The position numbers were made by a program, and so were the translations under genes. The notes beneath the pieces are model-generated. The model made no database searches, had not been told where the DNA came from, and saw only the letters and a list, made by a program, of their open reading frames with translations. Shown here in pieces: positions 35,556 through 44,309 of a stretch of DNA of 64,000 nucleotides. The DNA comes from Deltaproteobacteria bacterium RIFOXYD12_FULL_56_24 (GTDB lineage: Bacteria > Desulfobacterota > Desulfobulbia > Desulfobulbales > Desulfurivibrionaceae): contig MGTD01000059.1 in NCBI GenBank assembly GCA_001799285.1, forward strand, positions 1-64,000, given 5' to 3'. Position 1 is the first letter of the stretch. The number at the start of each line of letters is the position of its first letter.

Positions 35556-36433
35556 AAAGACCGTTGAGCATGACCGGCTACGGCCGGGGCGAAGTGGCCG
35601 GAGCGAGAAGCTGGAGCGTGGAGATCCGCTCGGTGAACCACAAGTTTCTGGACCTGAGCATCAAGATCCCCCGCAAGTACCTCGGCCTGGAAGAGCGGAT
35701 CAAAAAAGAGATCGGCACCTGCTACAGCCGGGGCCATGTCGATGTCTACGTCAACCCTGGAGCGGGGGCGGGCGACAATATCCGTTTGGCCGCCAACCTG
35801 CCCCTGGCCCGCGATTATTACCGCTGCCTGGAGGAGATCCGCCATGATCTCTCCCTGCCCGACGCACCGACCCTGGCCATGCTCCAGAGCTACCCTGAGG
35901 TCATCGTCGCCCACGAGGAGGAGGAAGACCTCGAGGCGGTCTGGCCGCAGGTCTCCGAAGCCCTGACTCAGGCGCTGACCATGGCGCATTCCATGCGAGC
36001 CCAGGAAGGAGAGGCTCTTAAGAACGAACTGCACCGGCGGTTGCAGGCGTTTGCCCAAACCGTGGAAGGCATTGCCCGGGACATCCCCGCCATTGTCCAG
36101 CGCCGAACCGAGAAACTTAAGGAACGGCTGGCCGTTCTCCTGCAGGGGGTTGACCTTGACACCCTCCGTTTGGCCCAGGAAGTGGCGATGATGGCAGACA
36201 AGGCCGATGTCACCGAGGAGGTGGTTCGCCTGCGAAGCCACATCAGTCAATTTTCCGGATTCCTTGCGGCAGACGAACCCGTGGGCCGCAGACTTGATTT
36301 TCTTCTTCAGGAATTCCTGCGGGAGATCAACACCCTGGCCGCAAAGATCAGCGATGCCCCCACCGCCCATCTCACCGTGGAATTGAAAACCGAGGTGGAA
36401 AAACTCCGGGAACAGATTCAGAATATTGAGTAG
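35552..36433 (+). CDS. yicC: YicC family protein (endoribonuclease-type)
   Basis: A 293-residue protein with the family start MKRPLSMTGYGRGEVAG and the ending SDAPTAHLTVELKTEVEKLR EQIQNIE, as in YicC/YloC proteins. E. coli YicC is reported to be a ribonuclease. It overlaps rfaE1 by 4 bp and lies upstream of remA and gmk, the order seen in many bacteria. Confidence 0.92.
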   Translation: MKRPLSMTGYGRGEVAGARSWSVEIRSVNHKFLDLSIKIPRKYLGLEERIKKEIGTCYSRGHVDVYVNPGAGAGDNIRLAANLPLARDYYRCLEEIRHDLSLPDAPTLAMLQSYPEVIVAHEEEEDLEAVWPQVSEALTQALTMAHSMRAQEGEALKNELHRRLQAFAQTVEGIARDIPAIVQRRTEKLKERLAVLLQGVDLDTLRLAQEVAMMADKADVTEEVVRLRSHISQFSGFLAADEPVGRRLDFLLQEFLREINTLAAKISDAPTAHLTVELKTEVEKLREQIQNIE

Positions 36434-36476
36434 AAAACAGCTGACAGTCTGCAAAACAACCTAGCAAAGGAAGACC

Positions 36477-36761
36477 ATGCCGGACCAAAGAATGATCAAC
36501 GTGGGCTTTGGCAACGCCGTGCTTGCCGGCCGGGTGCTGGCGGTGGTGAACCCCAAATCCTCCCCCATGAAAAAACTGCGGGAAGAGGCCAAGGAGCAAA
36601 AACGGCTCATCGATGTCACCGAAGGCCGCCGAACCCGCTCCATCATCATCCTGGACAGCAACCATGTGCTGCTCTCCTCGGTGCAGCCGGAAACCATCAC
36701 CATGCGCTTCATGGCCTCCTATGGCCGCGATGACGATCAGCCGGAAAAGGCGGGCAAATGA
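36477..36761 (+). CDS. remA: RemA/DUF370 family regulator
   Basis: A 94-residue small protein. [20 protein letters not shown], then [20 protein letters not shown] are diagnostic. In Bacillus, RemA is a DNA-binding activator of biofilm matrix genes; in this clade the role is not established. AAGGA precedes the ATG. The gene overlaps gmk by 4 bp, in the conserved yicC-remA-gmk string. Confidence 0.9.
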   Translation: MPDQRMINVGFGNAVLAGRVLAVVNPKSSPMKKLREEAKEQKRLIDVTEGRRTRSIIILDSNHVLLSSVQPETITMRFMASYGRDDDQPEKAGK

Positions 36762-37384
36762 AACAGGGCAATCTTTTTGTCATCTCCGCGCCTTCCGGGG
36801 CGGGCAAATCCACCATCCTCAAGAAGTTGCTGACGAGGGTGCCAAATCTGGCCTTTTCCGTGTCGCACACCACCCGGGCAGCGCGCCCCGGAGAGAGCAA
36901 CGGCCGTGAGTACCACTTTGTCGACCGCCCCACCTTTACCGGAATGTGCGGAGAGCGGGCCTTTCTCGAATGGGCCGAGGTGCACGGCAATCTCTACGGC
37001 ACCAGCCGGGCGGCCATTGAGGCCCAGCTGGCACAAGGGTTTGATGTTTTTCTCGACATCGATGTTCAGGGCGCCAGGCAGCTCCGTGATGGCGGCCATC
37101 CCGGCGCCATCTTCCTCTTTATCGCCCCCCCCTCCTGGACGGAACTGGAAAAAAGGTTGCGGGGAAGGGGCACCGATCCCGAGGAGACCGTGCAGCTGCG
37201 CCTGGGCAATGCCCGGAGAGAAATGGAGGATGCCGGTCGCTATGACTATCTGGTAATCAATGACCGGCTGGAGGAGGCAGTAGAGATTCTGCGCGCAGTG
37301 ATTATCGCCGAACGTTGCAAGGGGCGCCGCAACCCGGACGGTCAACCCATCGACCTCGCGGCCCTGGGCCTTGCCGCCCAATAA
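36758..37384 (+). CDS. gmk: Guanylate kinase
   Basis: A 208-residue enzyme converting GMP to GDP with ATP. P-loop [12 protein letters not shown] is at residues 8-19, the GMP-binding [19 protein letters not shown] near 37-55, and [11 protein letters not shown] near 98. Length and motifs are standard. The start overlaps the remA stop. No rpoZ follows; rlmB is next. Confidence 0.96.
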   Translation: MKQGNLFVISAPSGAGKSTILKKLLTRVPNLAFSVSHTTRAARPGESNGREYHFVDRPTFTGMCGERAFLEWAEVHGNLYGTSRAAIEAQLAQGFDVFLDIDVQGARQLRDGGHPGAIFLFIAPPSWTELEKRLRGRGTDPEETVQLRLGNARREMEDAGRYDYLVINDRLEEAVEILRAVIIAERCKGRRNPDGQPIDLAALGLAAQ

Positions 37385-37412
37385 GCCCGACCACCTTTTT
37401 TTGGGAGAGACC

Positions 37413-38159
37413 ATGCACAACCCGCCGGACAACGACGATCTCCTCTGGGGCATTCATCCCATCCTTGAGATGCTGCGGCTTCAACCCAAAAAGGTGCGGG
37501 AGGTGGTTATCCAGCAGGGCAAGGGCGGGACCAAGATTCAGGAGATCATAGCTATGGCCCAGGAACAGGGGGTCAAGGTCCGCTTTCTGCCGGGTCAGCG
37601 CTTCCCCAGCTCCCCGGACAAGACCCACCAGGGGGTGCTGGCAACAACTGCGCCCGTGGCCACCTGCAGCCTGCACGAATTGCTGAAAAAAACCGGGGAG
37701 AAGGAACAACCCCTCATCGTGGCGCTCGATTCCATCCAAGACCCGCACAATCTGGGGGCCATCATCCGCTCCGCTGCCGCGGCCGGGGCAACCGGCATCA
37801 TTCTACCCAAGGACCGTTCCGCCCCGCTCAACGCCACCGCAGCCAAGGCCGCGGCCGGAGCCATGGCCCATCTCAAACTCTGCCTGGTCACCAATCTGGT
37901 CACCAGCCTGCAGGCTGTTAAGGAAAAAGGATTCTGGGTTTACGGAGCAGCGGGCGAGGCCAAGCGCACCGTCTACGGGACCAAATTCTCCGGTGCCATC
38001 TGCCTGGTAATCGGCGGCGAGGACAAGGGAATGCGCCCGCTGGTCCGCGAGCAGTGCGATGAGCTGGTGTCCATCCCCATGGCCGGGAGTCTCAACTCCC
38101 TCAACGCCTCGGTGGCCGCCGGGGTCATCCTTTTCGAGATCGTCCGCCAGCGGCATTAA
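37413..38159 (+). CDS. rlmB: 23S rRNA 2'-O-methyltransferase of the RlmB/TrmH SPOUT family
   Basis: A 248-residue enzyme. The N-terminal substrate-binding part starts LLWGIHPILEML. The SPOUT domain has VALDSIQDPHNLGAIIRSAA, the knot motifs LVIGGEDKGMRPLV and IPMAGSLNSLNASVAAG. RlmB methylates G2251 of 23S rRNA; a TrmH-like target is a less likely alternative. ATG 37413, preceded by GGGAGAG, is chosen over ATG 37371 which overlaps gmk. Confidence 0.9.
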   Translation: MHNPPDNDDLLWGIHPILEMLRLQPKKVREVVIQQGKGGTKIQEIIAMAQEQGVKVRFLPGQRFPSSPDKTHQGVLATTAPVATCSLHELLKKTGEKEQPLIVALDSIQDPHNLGAIIRSAAAAGATGIILPKDRSAPLNATAAKAAAGAMAHLKLCLVTNLVTSLQAVKEKGFWVYGAAGEAKRTVYGTKFSGAICLVIGGEDKGMRPLVREQCDELVSIPMAGSLNSLNASVAAGVILFEIVRQRH

Positions 38160-38258
38160 TGATGGAGCCCGGCAGCACAAAGGCCCCCCGAATAAAAAAC
38201 CAGCTTTCTTTTATTCAGGCAGACCCCCAATTACCCATGCTCATTTCAGGAGAATTTC

Positions 38259-38660
38259 ATGAAGCGCTTCGCCCTTTCCCTCGCCGCCCTGCTCCTTGTT
38301 CCCGCCTTGGCCAACCAGGCGGAGGCCTCCCCAAAAAACCGCTATGACGCAACAAGCCAAACCTGCCGGGTTCTCGACGACGGCCCGCTGGAATGGGCAA
38401 GCCGTCCCTATGGCGAAGGCGGCAAGCTCTTCAGGAATGGCTGCAAGGGTTGCCACTCCCGCAACAACGACAAAGGCGCCCCCTTTCTCTGGGTGGAATC
38501 AAAAACATCTAAGGGCTGGAATCTTATTTTTGCAACCCGCTCCCCGAACTGCGCCAAAAGTGGCGCCTGGGATACCATGACTATTGAGCAGTTGCAGAAA
38601 CTCAACGACTACCTGTACCGCTGGGCGGCAAACAGCCAGGATGCCAACGACAGCTGCTGA
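38259..38660 (+). CDS. Small periplasmic monoheme cytochrome c-like protein
   Basis: A 133-residue protein with a signal peptide (MKRFALSLAALLLVPALANQ, cleaved after an AEA-type site). It has one heme-binding CxxCH motif, NGCKGCHSRNN, near residue 65, plus two other Cys (positions 35 and 93 or so) and a terminal Cys. Met ligand identity is not clear. It is probably a periplasmic electron carrier or a heme-sensing partner. It lies 100 bp after rlmB, in its own unit. Confidence 0.75.
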   Translation: MKRFALSLAALLLVPALANQAEASPKNRYDATSQTCRVLDDGPLEWASRPYGEGGKLFRNGCKGCHSRNNDKGAPFLWVESKTSKGWNLIFATRSPNCAKSGAWDTMTIEQLQKLNDYLYRWAANSQDANDSC

Positions 38661-38717
38661 CGCTGAGCAAACTCTCCCGGTCCGGGAGAAAAACAGCAAA
38701 CAGGCGGCGGCCCAGCC

Positions 38718-39947
38718 TTATTTTGCCTGTCCCTTGTTGAAGAGATCGGCAAAGGTGCCCATGGGCTTGGCCTCCTTCTTCTTTTCCGCGATGTACTGCC
38801 GGAAATCGCCTTGGTTTTCGCTCTCACCCGCAGCCTTGTCCTTTTTGCCACCTGTCTTGCCGCTCTCCTGGCCCTCGGCCTTGGCCGGTATGGGTAAGGA
38901 GAGGGACAACCGCTTTTTCTCCGGGTCCACGCTGTCGATCTTCACCTCTAAAGCATCACCCACTTGGACGACCTCGCGCGGATGGCTGATGCGCCGCCCC
39001 GCTCCCAGCTTGGAGATATGCACCAGCCCATCGATGCCCGGAGCAAGCTCAACAAAAGCGCCGAATTCCGTAAGGCGGACAACCTTGCCGGTGACGACGC
39101 TGCCCTCGGGAAACATGCCGCCGATCTCCTCCCAGGGGTTTGGCTGGGAATCCTTAAGGCTGAAAGAGTAGCGGTCCTGGTCCCAGTCCAGCTTGAGCAC
39201 GGTGACAGTCACTTCCTGGCCCACGGCCAGCCGCTCGTGGATATCCTCGATCCTCCCCCAGGCGATCTCGGAAACCGGAATCAAGCCCTCGATGCCGCCG
39301 ATATCGACAAAGGCGCCGAAATCGCGGATGGAGGTAATGACCCCCTTGACCGTCTGGCCCACGGCCAGAGATTGCTGCAAGGCCTCCTTCTGCTGGGCCC
39401 GTTCCTCCTCCAGCAGGGACCGGCGGGAAACCACGATGTTCTTGCCGTGTTCGCTATACTTGGTGACCCGGAAGGCGAATTTCTTGCCGATATATTCCTC
39501 CGCGTTTTCGATCCTCCGCATCTCCATCTGGGAAAAGGGGCAGAAGGCCCGGACACTGCCGGAGAACTTAACCTCAAAGCCGCCCTTGGTCTCACCCGTG
39601 ACCGTGCCCTCAACCGGGATACCGTTCTGGCAGGCCTCTTCCAGATGACCGGCCACCGCTCCGCCGCTCACCTTGGCGGTGAACAGCCGTTCGTTCTTCT
39701 TTTCGGACAGAAAATAGACCTGCACCCGGTCGCCTTCAGCCACGGTCAGGTTGCCCTCACCATCGGCGAATTCGTTTCTGGCCACCGACCCTTCGCTCTT
39801 GCCCCCCAGATCAAGAAAGATCCATTCCTTGGCAATGCGCACCACGGTCGCCTCTATCTTTTGCCCAGGCCGCAACCGTTCTCTGGGACTGGCCGCGGTT
39901 TCCTGAAACATCTCGGCAAAGCTCTTATCATCATCGGTCATTGTCAT
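38718..39947 (-). CDS. Protein with four S1 RNA-binding domains
   Basis: About 409 residues. S1 units start near residues 25 (GQKIEATVVRIAKEWIFLDL), 110 (EGTVTGETKGGFEVKFSG), 195 (GQTVKGVITSIRDFGAFVDI) and 280 (GSVVTGKVVRLTEFGAFVEL). A Lys/Glu-rich tail ends the protein. It resembles ribosomal protein S1 but is shorter, so it is more likely an S1-like mRNA-binding or stress protein than the true RpsA. ATG 39947 follows AGGTGAGGG; ATG 39941 is also possible. The 40 kb neighbour yfcE is separate. Confidence 0.85.
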   Translation of the reverse strand: MTMTDDDKSFAEMFQETAASPRERLRPGQKIEATVVRIAKEWIFLDLGGKSEGSVARNEFADGEGNLTVAEGDRVQVYFLSEKKNERLFTAKVSGGAVAGHLEEACQNGIPVEGTVTGETKGGFEVKFSGSVRAFCPFSQMEMRRIENAEEYIGKKFAFRVTKYSEHGKNIVVSRRSLLEEERAQQKEALQQSLAVGQTVKGVITSIRDFGAFVDIGGIEGLIPVSEIAWGRIEDIHERLAVGQEVTVTVLKLDWDQDRYSFSLKDSQPNPWEEIGGMFPEGSVVTGKVVRLTEFGAFVELAPGIDGLVHISKLGAGRRISHPREVVQVGDALEVKIDSVDPEKKRLSLSLPIPAKAEGQESGKTGGKKDKAAGESENQGDFRQYIAEKKKEAKPMGTFADLFNKGQAK

Positions 39948-40156
39948 CACCCTCACCTGAATGTTATTTATGAAAAAAATTTTCGCCACGAAATCCACGT
40001 GTCAATCATCGGCAGCAGTGCCGATAAAGAATACGAAACTTTAAACTGCTAAAGCCAGCGGGACCATTAGCTGCCAGTCCTGCGCAACCGTCTGAACCCG
40101 CCTGTTTATCACCCACTATCTACTCTTTTTTTCGTGTAATTTCGTGGGGTTAGTGG

Positions 40157-40669
40157 CTAATAATCTTCAATGGCGGAGCCGATCTCCACCCTTTCCACCT
40201 CTTTGGTCTCGCACTGCAGGATACAGAAGCCGGGCTGCTCGTCCTTGCCAAGCAACTCGCCGGGATTGATCAGCAGACAGTCGCCGACCTTTTCCACCTG
40301 ATAGCGATGGTTATGGCCGCAGCACACCAGGTCGAACAGGCCCTGGCAGGCGATGCCCCTGGCCAGCTGCGGATAATGGGTAAAGGCAATCCTCAAACCT
40401 CCTGCCTCCACCGCACCCAATATGCCGTGGTGGCTGATGGTGGGAAAGCGGAGTCCGCAGGACTGAGAGATGACATGCTGGTCGCCGATATTATTGCCGT
40501 AGATCAGATGTACCGCCCCGCTGAAGCGGGCGAGTTCATCGAGCATGAACGGGGAGATCAGGTCACCGCAATGGATGATCATGCTCACGCTGTAGGCATT
40601 GCAGTATTTCACCGCACCCCGCAGGTTGAGGATGTGGTCATGGGTATCGGAGATAATCGCGATTCTCAT
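40157..40669 (-). CDS. YfcE/MJ0936-type metallophosphoesterase
   Basis: A 170-residue phosphodiesterase. All metal-site motifs are present: ISDTHDHI (D-x-H), HCGDLIS (GD), YGNNIGD (GN) and CCGHNHRYQ (GHxH). It overlaps cobD by 4 bp, at the end of the rSAM-cobU-cobD string. The physiological substrate is unknown; enzymes of this type hydrolyse model phosphodiesters. A link to cobamide side-chain chemistry is only suggested by position. Confidence 0.85.
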   Translation of the reverse strand: MRIAIISDTHDHILNLRGAVKYCNAYSVSMIIHCGDLISPFMLDELARFSGAVHLIYGNNIGDQHVISQSCGLRFPTISHHGILGAVEAGGLRIAFTHYPQLARGIACQGLFDLVCCGHNHRYQVEKVGDCLLINPGELLGKDEQPGFCILQCETKEVERVEIGSAIEDY

Positions 40670-41757
40670 GGCCTAACTCCAAGAATCCCGGCGAGCGCGG
40701 CGAGACACTGCTCGTTGCGATCACCATCCTGCAACGAAACCCGGAAATAGTGACCATCCAAGCCGGTAAAATTGCTGCAGTCCCGGATCATGATGCGTTG
40801 GCGGAGCATGGCCTCCCGCAGCCGGGGCGCTGTCATCGTCCCGGTCAAGCGGCAGAGAATAAAATTAGCCGCCCCAGGCATCACCTCCACCCCCGGCAAC
40901 GCAGCTAGCCGGGCGACAAAGCCTGGCCGGGTCTGCCCGATAAAATCACGCACCGACTGAACATAGGCATCGCCATGGGTCAGGAGATACTCCCCTGCCA
41001 CCTGGGCCATACGGTTCACCCCCCAAGGCTTACGCCGCGCTGCGAAGCGGGCCATCTTCTCCTCGGCGGCCACCAGAAAACCGAGACGCAGGCCGGGGAT
41101 GCCGTAAATCTTCGAAGAGGAACAGAGCAAAAACAGATTGGCAGGCAGCGGAAAACCGGCCAGGGAAGGTTCGCCCACAAATGGCAGGTACGATTCGTCG
41201 ATAAGAAATTCCGAAGCCGGATGGGCGAGGATGAAATCGAGCAGCTCCCGGCTGGGGACCACCCTGCCGGTGGGGTTGTTGGGATTGCAGAGAAATACCA
41301 GCTCGCCGCCGGAGAGACGGGCGGATAACCGGTTGAAATCAAGGGCGAAATCCTCATCTGCCTTAAGGGTAAAAAAATCCACCGCAAGCCCGGCCCATTC
41401 GCTGGCTGTCTGGTAATCGCCATAGGTGGGGGCAACGATCAGGGCACGCCTGCATTGGACGCTTTCCGGCAAGGCATAGATGAATTCGGTGGTGCCGTTA
41501 CCCGCCAGAACCTGTTGCGGGGAGCAGCTGTATTTGCCGGCAAAAAGGTGGACCAGAGTTTCGCTGCCGCTTTCCGGCAGAAAGCTGATCTCCGACAACC
41601 TTTCGCTCAACTCTTCCCGCAGACCGGGAGGCATGCCCAACGGAGTGAGATTGCTGCTCAGGTCGATGAGGTCGCTCAGCGCACACCCCAACCGCTTGGC
41701 CATGGAGAGAATATCCCCACCGTGGGCGCCCTGGGCGCTGAGCAAGCCGGCTTCCAT
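40666..41757 (-). CDS. cobD: Threonine-phosphate decarboxylase CobD
   Basis: A 363-residue PLP enzyme of fold type I, similar to histidinol-phosphate aminotransferase. The GAHGGDILSMAKRLG start is typical of CobD, which makes (R)-1-aminopropan-2-ol O-phosphate, the linker of the cobamide nucleotide loop. The PLP Lys lies in LCSSSKIYGIPGLRLGFL, and the substrate motif is NPNNPTGR. It starts 1 nt after cobU. A histidinol-phosphate transaminase is the alternative, less likely next to cobU. Confidence 0.88.
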   Translation of the reverse strand: MEAGLLSAQGAHGGDILSMAKRLGCALSDLIDLSSNLTPLGMPPGLREELSERLSEISFLPESGSETLVHLFAGKYSCSPQQVLAGNGTTEFIYALPESVQCRRALIVAPTYGDYQTASEWAGLAVDFFTLKADEDFALDFNRLSARLSGGELVFLCNPNNPTGRVVPSRELLDFILAHPASEFLIDESYLPFVGEPSLAGFPLPANLFLLCSSSKIYGIPGLRLGFLVAAEEKMARFAARRKPWGVNRMAQVAGEYLLTHGDAYVQSVRDFIGQTRPGFVARLAALPGVEVMPGAANFILCRLTGTMTAPRLREAMLRQRIMIRDCSNFTGLDGHYFRVSLQDGDRNEQCLAALAGILGVRP

Positions 41758-41758
41758 C

Positions 41759-42313
41759 TCAACCCTTTAACCGCAGGGGCAGACCGGCAGCCACGAAAAC
41801 CACCTGCCCGCAGACCGAGGCCATCTGTTGATTGGTCCAGCCGGCCAGATCACGAAAACGGCGGCCCAGGGATGATTCAGGCACGATGCCCATACCGACC
41901 TCATTGGCCACCAGCACCACCGAGGCGGAAAGAGCGGCCACAGTTACGGCCAATCCGGCAACCTCCTTCTGAATTTTTTCGTCGCTGAAGCCCTGCATCA
42001 TCATATTGGTAAGCCACATAGTCAGACAATCCACCAGAAAGACCTCCGAGCCGGTCTCGTTTTTCTCAAGCACCCCGGCCAGGTCCAGCGGCTCTTCCAC
42101 GGTCAACCAGCCGAGGCCCCGACTTTGTCGATGCAGGGCGATGCGCTGGTCCATCTCCGCATCGTTCATGGCTTTCAAGGTGGCGACAAAGACCATGTCT
42201 GAAAAATTTTCACCAACCCATTGTTCGGCGTAGCGGCTCTTGCCGCTCCGACAGCCGCCGACTACCAGTTTTTTTACGGGGCGTTGTCTTACCCCCCTTT
42301 GCGCGTTTATCAT
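41759..42313 (-). CDS. cobU: Adenosylcobinamide kinase/guanylyltransferase CobU
   Basis: A 184-residue bifunctional enzyme that phosphorylates adenosylcobinamide and attaches GMP. Walker A GGCRSGKSRYAE is at residues 19-30, and later motifs are VATLKAMNDAEMDQRIALHR and EVFLVDCLTMWLTNM. The ATG overlaps the rSAM stop by 4 bp. Together with cobD it supplies cobamide nucleotide-loop assembly or cobinamide salvage. Confidence 0.92.
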   Translation of the reverse strand: MINAQRGVRQRPVKKLVVGGCRSGKSRYAEQWVGENFSDMVFVATLKAMNDAEMDQRIALHRQSRGLGWLTVEEPLDLAGVLEKNETGSEVFLVDCLTMWLTNMMMQGFSDEKIQKEVAGLAVTVAALSASVVLVANEVGMGIVPESSLGRRFRDLAGWTNQQMASVCGQVVFVAAGLPLRLKG

Positions 42314-44154
42314 ATATCATTTCCTATGGCAGTGGTGTGTACTGCCAAGGCAAGGTACCTTGTTCCCTGGGCAAAGAGCAACCGTTTTGCCGTAAGTTCC
42401 TCAAGAAAAGTTGTCAGTTGCTCCATGCCGATCTTGGGAAAACGATGGGCAAGTTCAGCGAATTCGACCATGTTTCCACAGGCAAGATAAATACCCCGTG
42501 AGGTGCCGCGCAATCGGTGATGCAGGGTTGCCTGGCCGGGCAGTTCCTGGCGGATAAGCAGCAGGTTGCCCGCATCCCGATAGGAAAGCAGCGGCAGCAG
42601 ATGAGCCGGGCTGCGCCGTGCCTCGTGAAATTGCTGCCAAGCCCGAATTTTTTTGACCACCGGCTGCCAGAGCTTGCGCTGGTGGGCCCGATCCCCGCGA
42701 TAGTCATTGAGCAGCAAGGTCAGACCCGACAAGATTTGCGGCGGCAAAAGCTTGCGGTTATATGGATGGACGACAATAGCGCGGATCCCGTAATCGCCTG
42801 GATTATTAGCCACCTCGGAGCCATGGCCGAGGAAAAAACTCGCGGCGGCCAAGGGAGTAAAAGGCAGAACAAACTCCAGGTTGGCAAGGGTTTCCTCCAC
42901 CTCCACCTCGGTGGAACCAGGAAAACCGGTGATCAGATTCCCATCCAAACGGATGCCCAAGGCAAGGCTCTCCTTCATCAGAGCCAGGTTCTCCATAACC
43001 GTGGCCCCTTTGCGCATCCTGTCAAGAAGCCCCTGACTGAGAGATTCGATTCCTGCCTGCACCGCCACCAACCCACCCTGCCGGTAGCCCTTGAGGGTCT
43101 CCCCCCGCTGGTTGACCCGGAGTTCGGCAAAAAAATGAAAATCCTTTTTGCTGGAGGCCATCTTGGCAAAAAAGGCTGTGGCTTCGCGGCCGGGCAATAC
43201 ATTATCCGTAAAGCTGAAATCAAGGCAGCCGTGCCGTTCGGACAGAACCAGCACCTCTTGCTCCATCTGCGCTGCACTCTTGCCCCGGTAGCCATGCCAC
43301 TGGAGATTAAGATTGCAGAAGGTGCATTTCCCCCACCAGCAGCCCCGGGAAAATTCCACCGGCAACTCCGGCACGAACGGCTCCCCGGAAAACTCCCGGC
43401 GCAGTTCAAAAAAATAATCAGCAAAGTCGGGGGTCGGCAACTCGGCCAGACTCTTGAACTGGCAGACGGCAAAAGCCTCTTCCTTGATCTGCCGGGTGCT
43501 GGCCATGATCTGAGGAGCCAGGGTGGTTTGCCGCCCGGCCACCACCTGGCAAAGGTTTGCCAGCGGCAGCTCCCCCTCGCCATGTACCACATAATCAAGC
43601 CAGGGAAAGGTTGCCAGCAGAGAGCTGCCCATTTCCGCCACACAAGAAGAGCCGCCAAAGACCAAGGGCAGCTGCGGGTGCAAGGCCTTAATTTGCCTGG
43701 CCGCCAAAAGCGAGGCCAGCAGCTGGTTAAAGCAGACGGAAAATCCCACCAGATCAAACTTCCCCCACTCCTGCCCGGCAAGCCAGTACTGGAGATGGGC
43801 AGCCACCTTCTCCCAGAGGCGGTCAACATTCTGCCCACCCGCCGATTTGCACTGCCGGAGTCTTTTCGCCAGAAAGGTGCGCAGCACCCCACGCTGTTCC
43901 GGAAACAGCATCCCGGCGTACAGCCCTTCACAGAGCCAGACATCCTGGGAGATTTCCTGATAGAGCTCAAAGCCCAGGGACTTGGCCAGCCCCAGATAGG
44001 GATGCAGGCAGACAACCTGCAGATCAGGCTCGACTTTGGTCAGATAGCCCTTGAGTACCCCCAACTGGACGGAAGGCCGGTTGAAAAGCGCCCAAGGCAT
44101 GGCGATTAACCCCAGGCGAAACAGGGAGCGCGACGGTTCTGTCATCTCAACCAT
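42310..44154 (-). CDS. B12-binding radical SAM protein, RiPP C-methyltransferase-like
   Basis: A 614-residue protein. Residues 30-205 look like a cobalamin-binding domain (LGVLKGYL, GFSVCFNQLLASLLAARQIK). The radical SAM core follows, with FSRGCWWGKCTFCNLNLQWH at residues 268-287. The Cys spacing is CX4CX2C (C272, C277, C280), not the usual CX3CX2C. The RGCWWG motif is typical of RiPP maturation radical SAM C-methyltransferases. ATG 44145 has better SD spacing than 44154. The upstream intergenic repeat separates it from lolA. No precursor peptide gene is visible. It leads the cobU-cobD-yfcE operon, which fits a cobalamin-dependent enzyme. Confidence 0.72.
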   Translation of the reverse strand: MVEMTEPSRSLFRLGLIAMPWALFNRPSVQLGVLKGYLTKVEPDLQVVCLHPYLGLAKSLGFELYQEISQDVWLCEGLYAGMLFPEQRGVLRTFLAKRLRQCKSAGGQNVDRLWEKVAAHLQYWLAGQEWGKFDLVGFSVCFNQLLASLLAARQIKALHPQLPLVFGGSSCVAEMGSSLLATFPWLDYVVHGEGELPLANLCQVVAGRQTTLAPQIMASTRQIKEEAFAVCQFKSLAELPTPDFADYFFELRREFSGEPFVPELPVEFSRGCWWGKCTFCNLNLQWHGYRGKSAAQMEQEVLVLSERHGCLDFSFTDNVLPGREATAFFAKMASSKKDFHFFAELRVNQRGETLKGYRQGGLVAVQAGIESLSQGLLDRMRKGATVMENLALMKESLALGIRLDGNLITGFPGSTEVEVEETLANLEFVLPFTPLAAASFFLGHGSEVANNPGDYGIRAIVVHPYNRKLLPPQILSGLTLLLNDYRGDRAHQRKLWQPVVKKIRAWQQFHEARRSPAHLLPLLSYRDAGNLLLIRQELPGQATLHHRLRGTSRGIYLACGNMVEFAELAHRFPKIGMEQLTTFLEELTAKRLLFAQGTRYLALAVHTTAIGNDI

Positions 44155-44238
44155 CCTACTACTCTTAATCGAAAGATATCAAAATTCAGACACCCAGAAC
44201 CAAAAACCGTTCAGCAGTGCTGCAGATGCGCGAAAGAG

Positions 44239-44300
44239 GCCTGCGAAGTGTGCTGTCGCACACGAGCAGGCCGATGACAAAGCAGATGCGGTGCTGCTGG
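44239..44300. repeat. Dispersed intergenic repeat, copy B
   Basis: The reverse complement matches 10321-10419 in two blocks (CCAGCAGCACCGCATCTGC and CAGCACACTTCGCAGGC) with a shorter gap between them. It lies between lolA and the radical SAM gene. A plus-strand frame here gives PAKCAVAHEQA, matching the peptide of copy A, so the small reading frame is a repeat artefact. Confidence 0.65.
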
Positions 44301-44309
44301 GCGGTTTTT

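Noticed and set aside
38718-39947. Genuine ribosomal protein S1
   Set aside because: Only four S1 units and about 409 residues; the classical protein of proteobacteria has six, so an S1-like protein is the safer call.
42517-44109. A 530-codon plus-strand reading frame
   Set aside because: Antisense to the radical SAM gene; the codon pattern is the mirror of that gene.
44155-44309. Cobalamin riboswitch before the radical SAM/cobU operon
   Set aside because: No B12-box-like sequence or matching architecture is visible; the gap is filled by the dispersed repeat.
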